Assembly (NCBI GenBank): GCA_003509805.1
Contig: DOMV01000146.1
Coordinates: forward strand, 1-6,508
Direction of reading: 5' to 3'
Length of the DNA stretch: 6,508 nt
Source: Planctomycetaceae bacterium
GTDB taxonomy: Bacteria > Planctomycetota > Planctomycetia > Pirellulales > Thermoguttaceae
The translations under genes were made by a program, and so were the position numbers. Shown one piece after another: positions 6,318-6,508 of the stretch. The stretch's first letter is position 1. The number at the start of each line of letters is the position of its first letter. The notes below the pieces were generated by a model, which saw only the letters and a program-made list of their open reading frames with translations, had not been told where the DNA came from and searched no databases.

Positions 6318-6351
6318 GGCGCAGCCCTGATTCCCGGTGCGCCTTGTTTTT
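6318..6351 (+). terminator. Intrinsic terminator of the kinase-like gene
   Basis: GGCGCA (6318-6323) pairs with TGCGCC (6338-6343) around a 14-nt loop and is followed directly by TTGTTTTT. It lies 64 nt after the stop of the kinase-like gene and 49 nt before the glycosyltransferase start. The two plus-strand genes are therefore probably separate transcription units. Confidence 0.55.
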
Positions 6352-6400
6352 CCCTTGTGCCTGAAAATCAATCCCGAAATCAACAGGCAGGATTTTCCGT

Positions 6401-6508
6401 ATGCGTGTCCTGATTGCCCTGGCGACCTACAACGAACGGGAAAATCTGCCGTCGCTTCTCGATGAGATACTGCGAACCGTTTCCGGCGCGGACATCCTGA
6501 TCGTCGAC
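6401..6508 (+). CDS. Family 2 glycosyltransferase, polyprenol-phosphate mannosyltransferase-like (5' fragment)
   Basis: Only the first 36 codons are present. The start RVLIALATYNERENLPSLL (residues 2-20), followed by ADILIVD (30-36), matches the nucleotide-sugar-binding N-terminus of GT-A fold, family 2 enzymes. T-Y-N-E-R-E-N-L followed by D-I-L-V-V-D-D is typical of polyprenol (dolichol)-phosphate mannose synthases. These move a sugar from a nucleotide donor to a membrane polyprenyl phosphate for later glycan assembly. AGGA at 6389-6392 is 8 nt before the ATG and supports this start. The reading frame is still open at the right edge. Donor and acceptor cannot be fixed from this fragment, and other GT2 enzymes remain possible. 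Confidence 0.8.
   Translation, partial: MRVLIALATYNERENLPSLLDEILRTVSGADILIVD

Overview
The window reads as chromosomal DNA of a GC-rich, Gram-negative-type bacterium, most likely from the Planctomycetes or the wider PVC superphylum. This is an inference from three things: a very long exported beta-helix protein with Chlamydia-Pmp-like FxxN/GGA motifs, a phosphotransferase of a type I associate from memory with planctomycetes, and the gene style. No rRNA or tRNA gene is present to confirm it. I saw no mobile element, CRISPR array or phage gene.

Layout: (1) Positions 1-3093, minus strand: one uninterrupted reading frame of at least 1031 codons. It starts with a signal peptide and runs off the left edge without a stop. 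It encodes a secreted or outer-surface repeat protein with two successive repeat styles: a Trp-marked block of about 47 residues per unit, then Pmp-like motifs. (2) Positions 3094-3534: a non-coding gap with a weak candidate promoter for that gene, a pyrimidine-rich tract, and a four-unit heptamer array that runs into the end of the next gene. (3) Positions 3535-4532, minus strand: a hot-dog (4HBT-type) acyl-CoA thioesterase preceded by a CheX-like CheY-P phosphatase. They are 59 nt apart and probably share one transcript, from a good sigma70-type promoter at 4765-4793 with a leader of roughly 225 nt. (4) Positions 4533-5089: a divergent intergenic region holding that promoter, several stem-loops, and a strong GC hairpin with a U-tract on the minus strand. 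(5) Positions 5090-6253, plus strand: an APH/choline-kinase-fold phosphotransferase in which the expected catalytic-loop Asp appears to be Asn. (6) Positions 6254-6400: a spacer with an intrinsic terminator, followed by the first 36 codons of a family 2 glycosyltransferase resembling polyprenol-phosphate mannosyltransferases, cut by the right edge.

The genes do not form one obvious pathway. The CheX/thioesterase pair and the surface protein are leftward; the kinase-like gene and glycosyltransferase are rightward and separated by a terminator. The most notable points are the altered catalytic loop of the kinase-like protein, the two-style repeat architecture of the surface protein, and the heptamer array that supplies the last codons and stop of the thioesterase gene. 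I found no convincing evidence for a wholly new multi-gene system.
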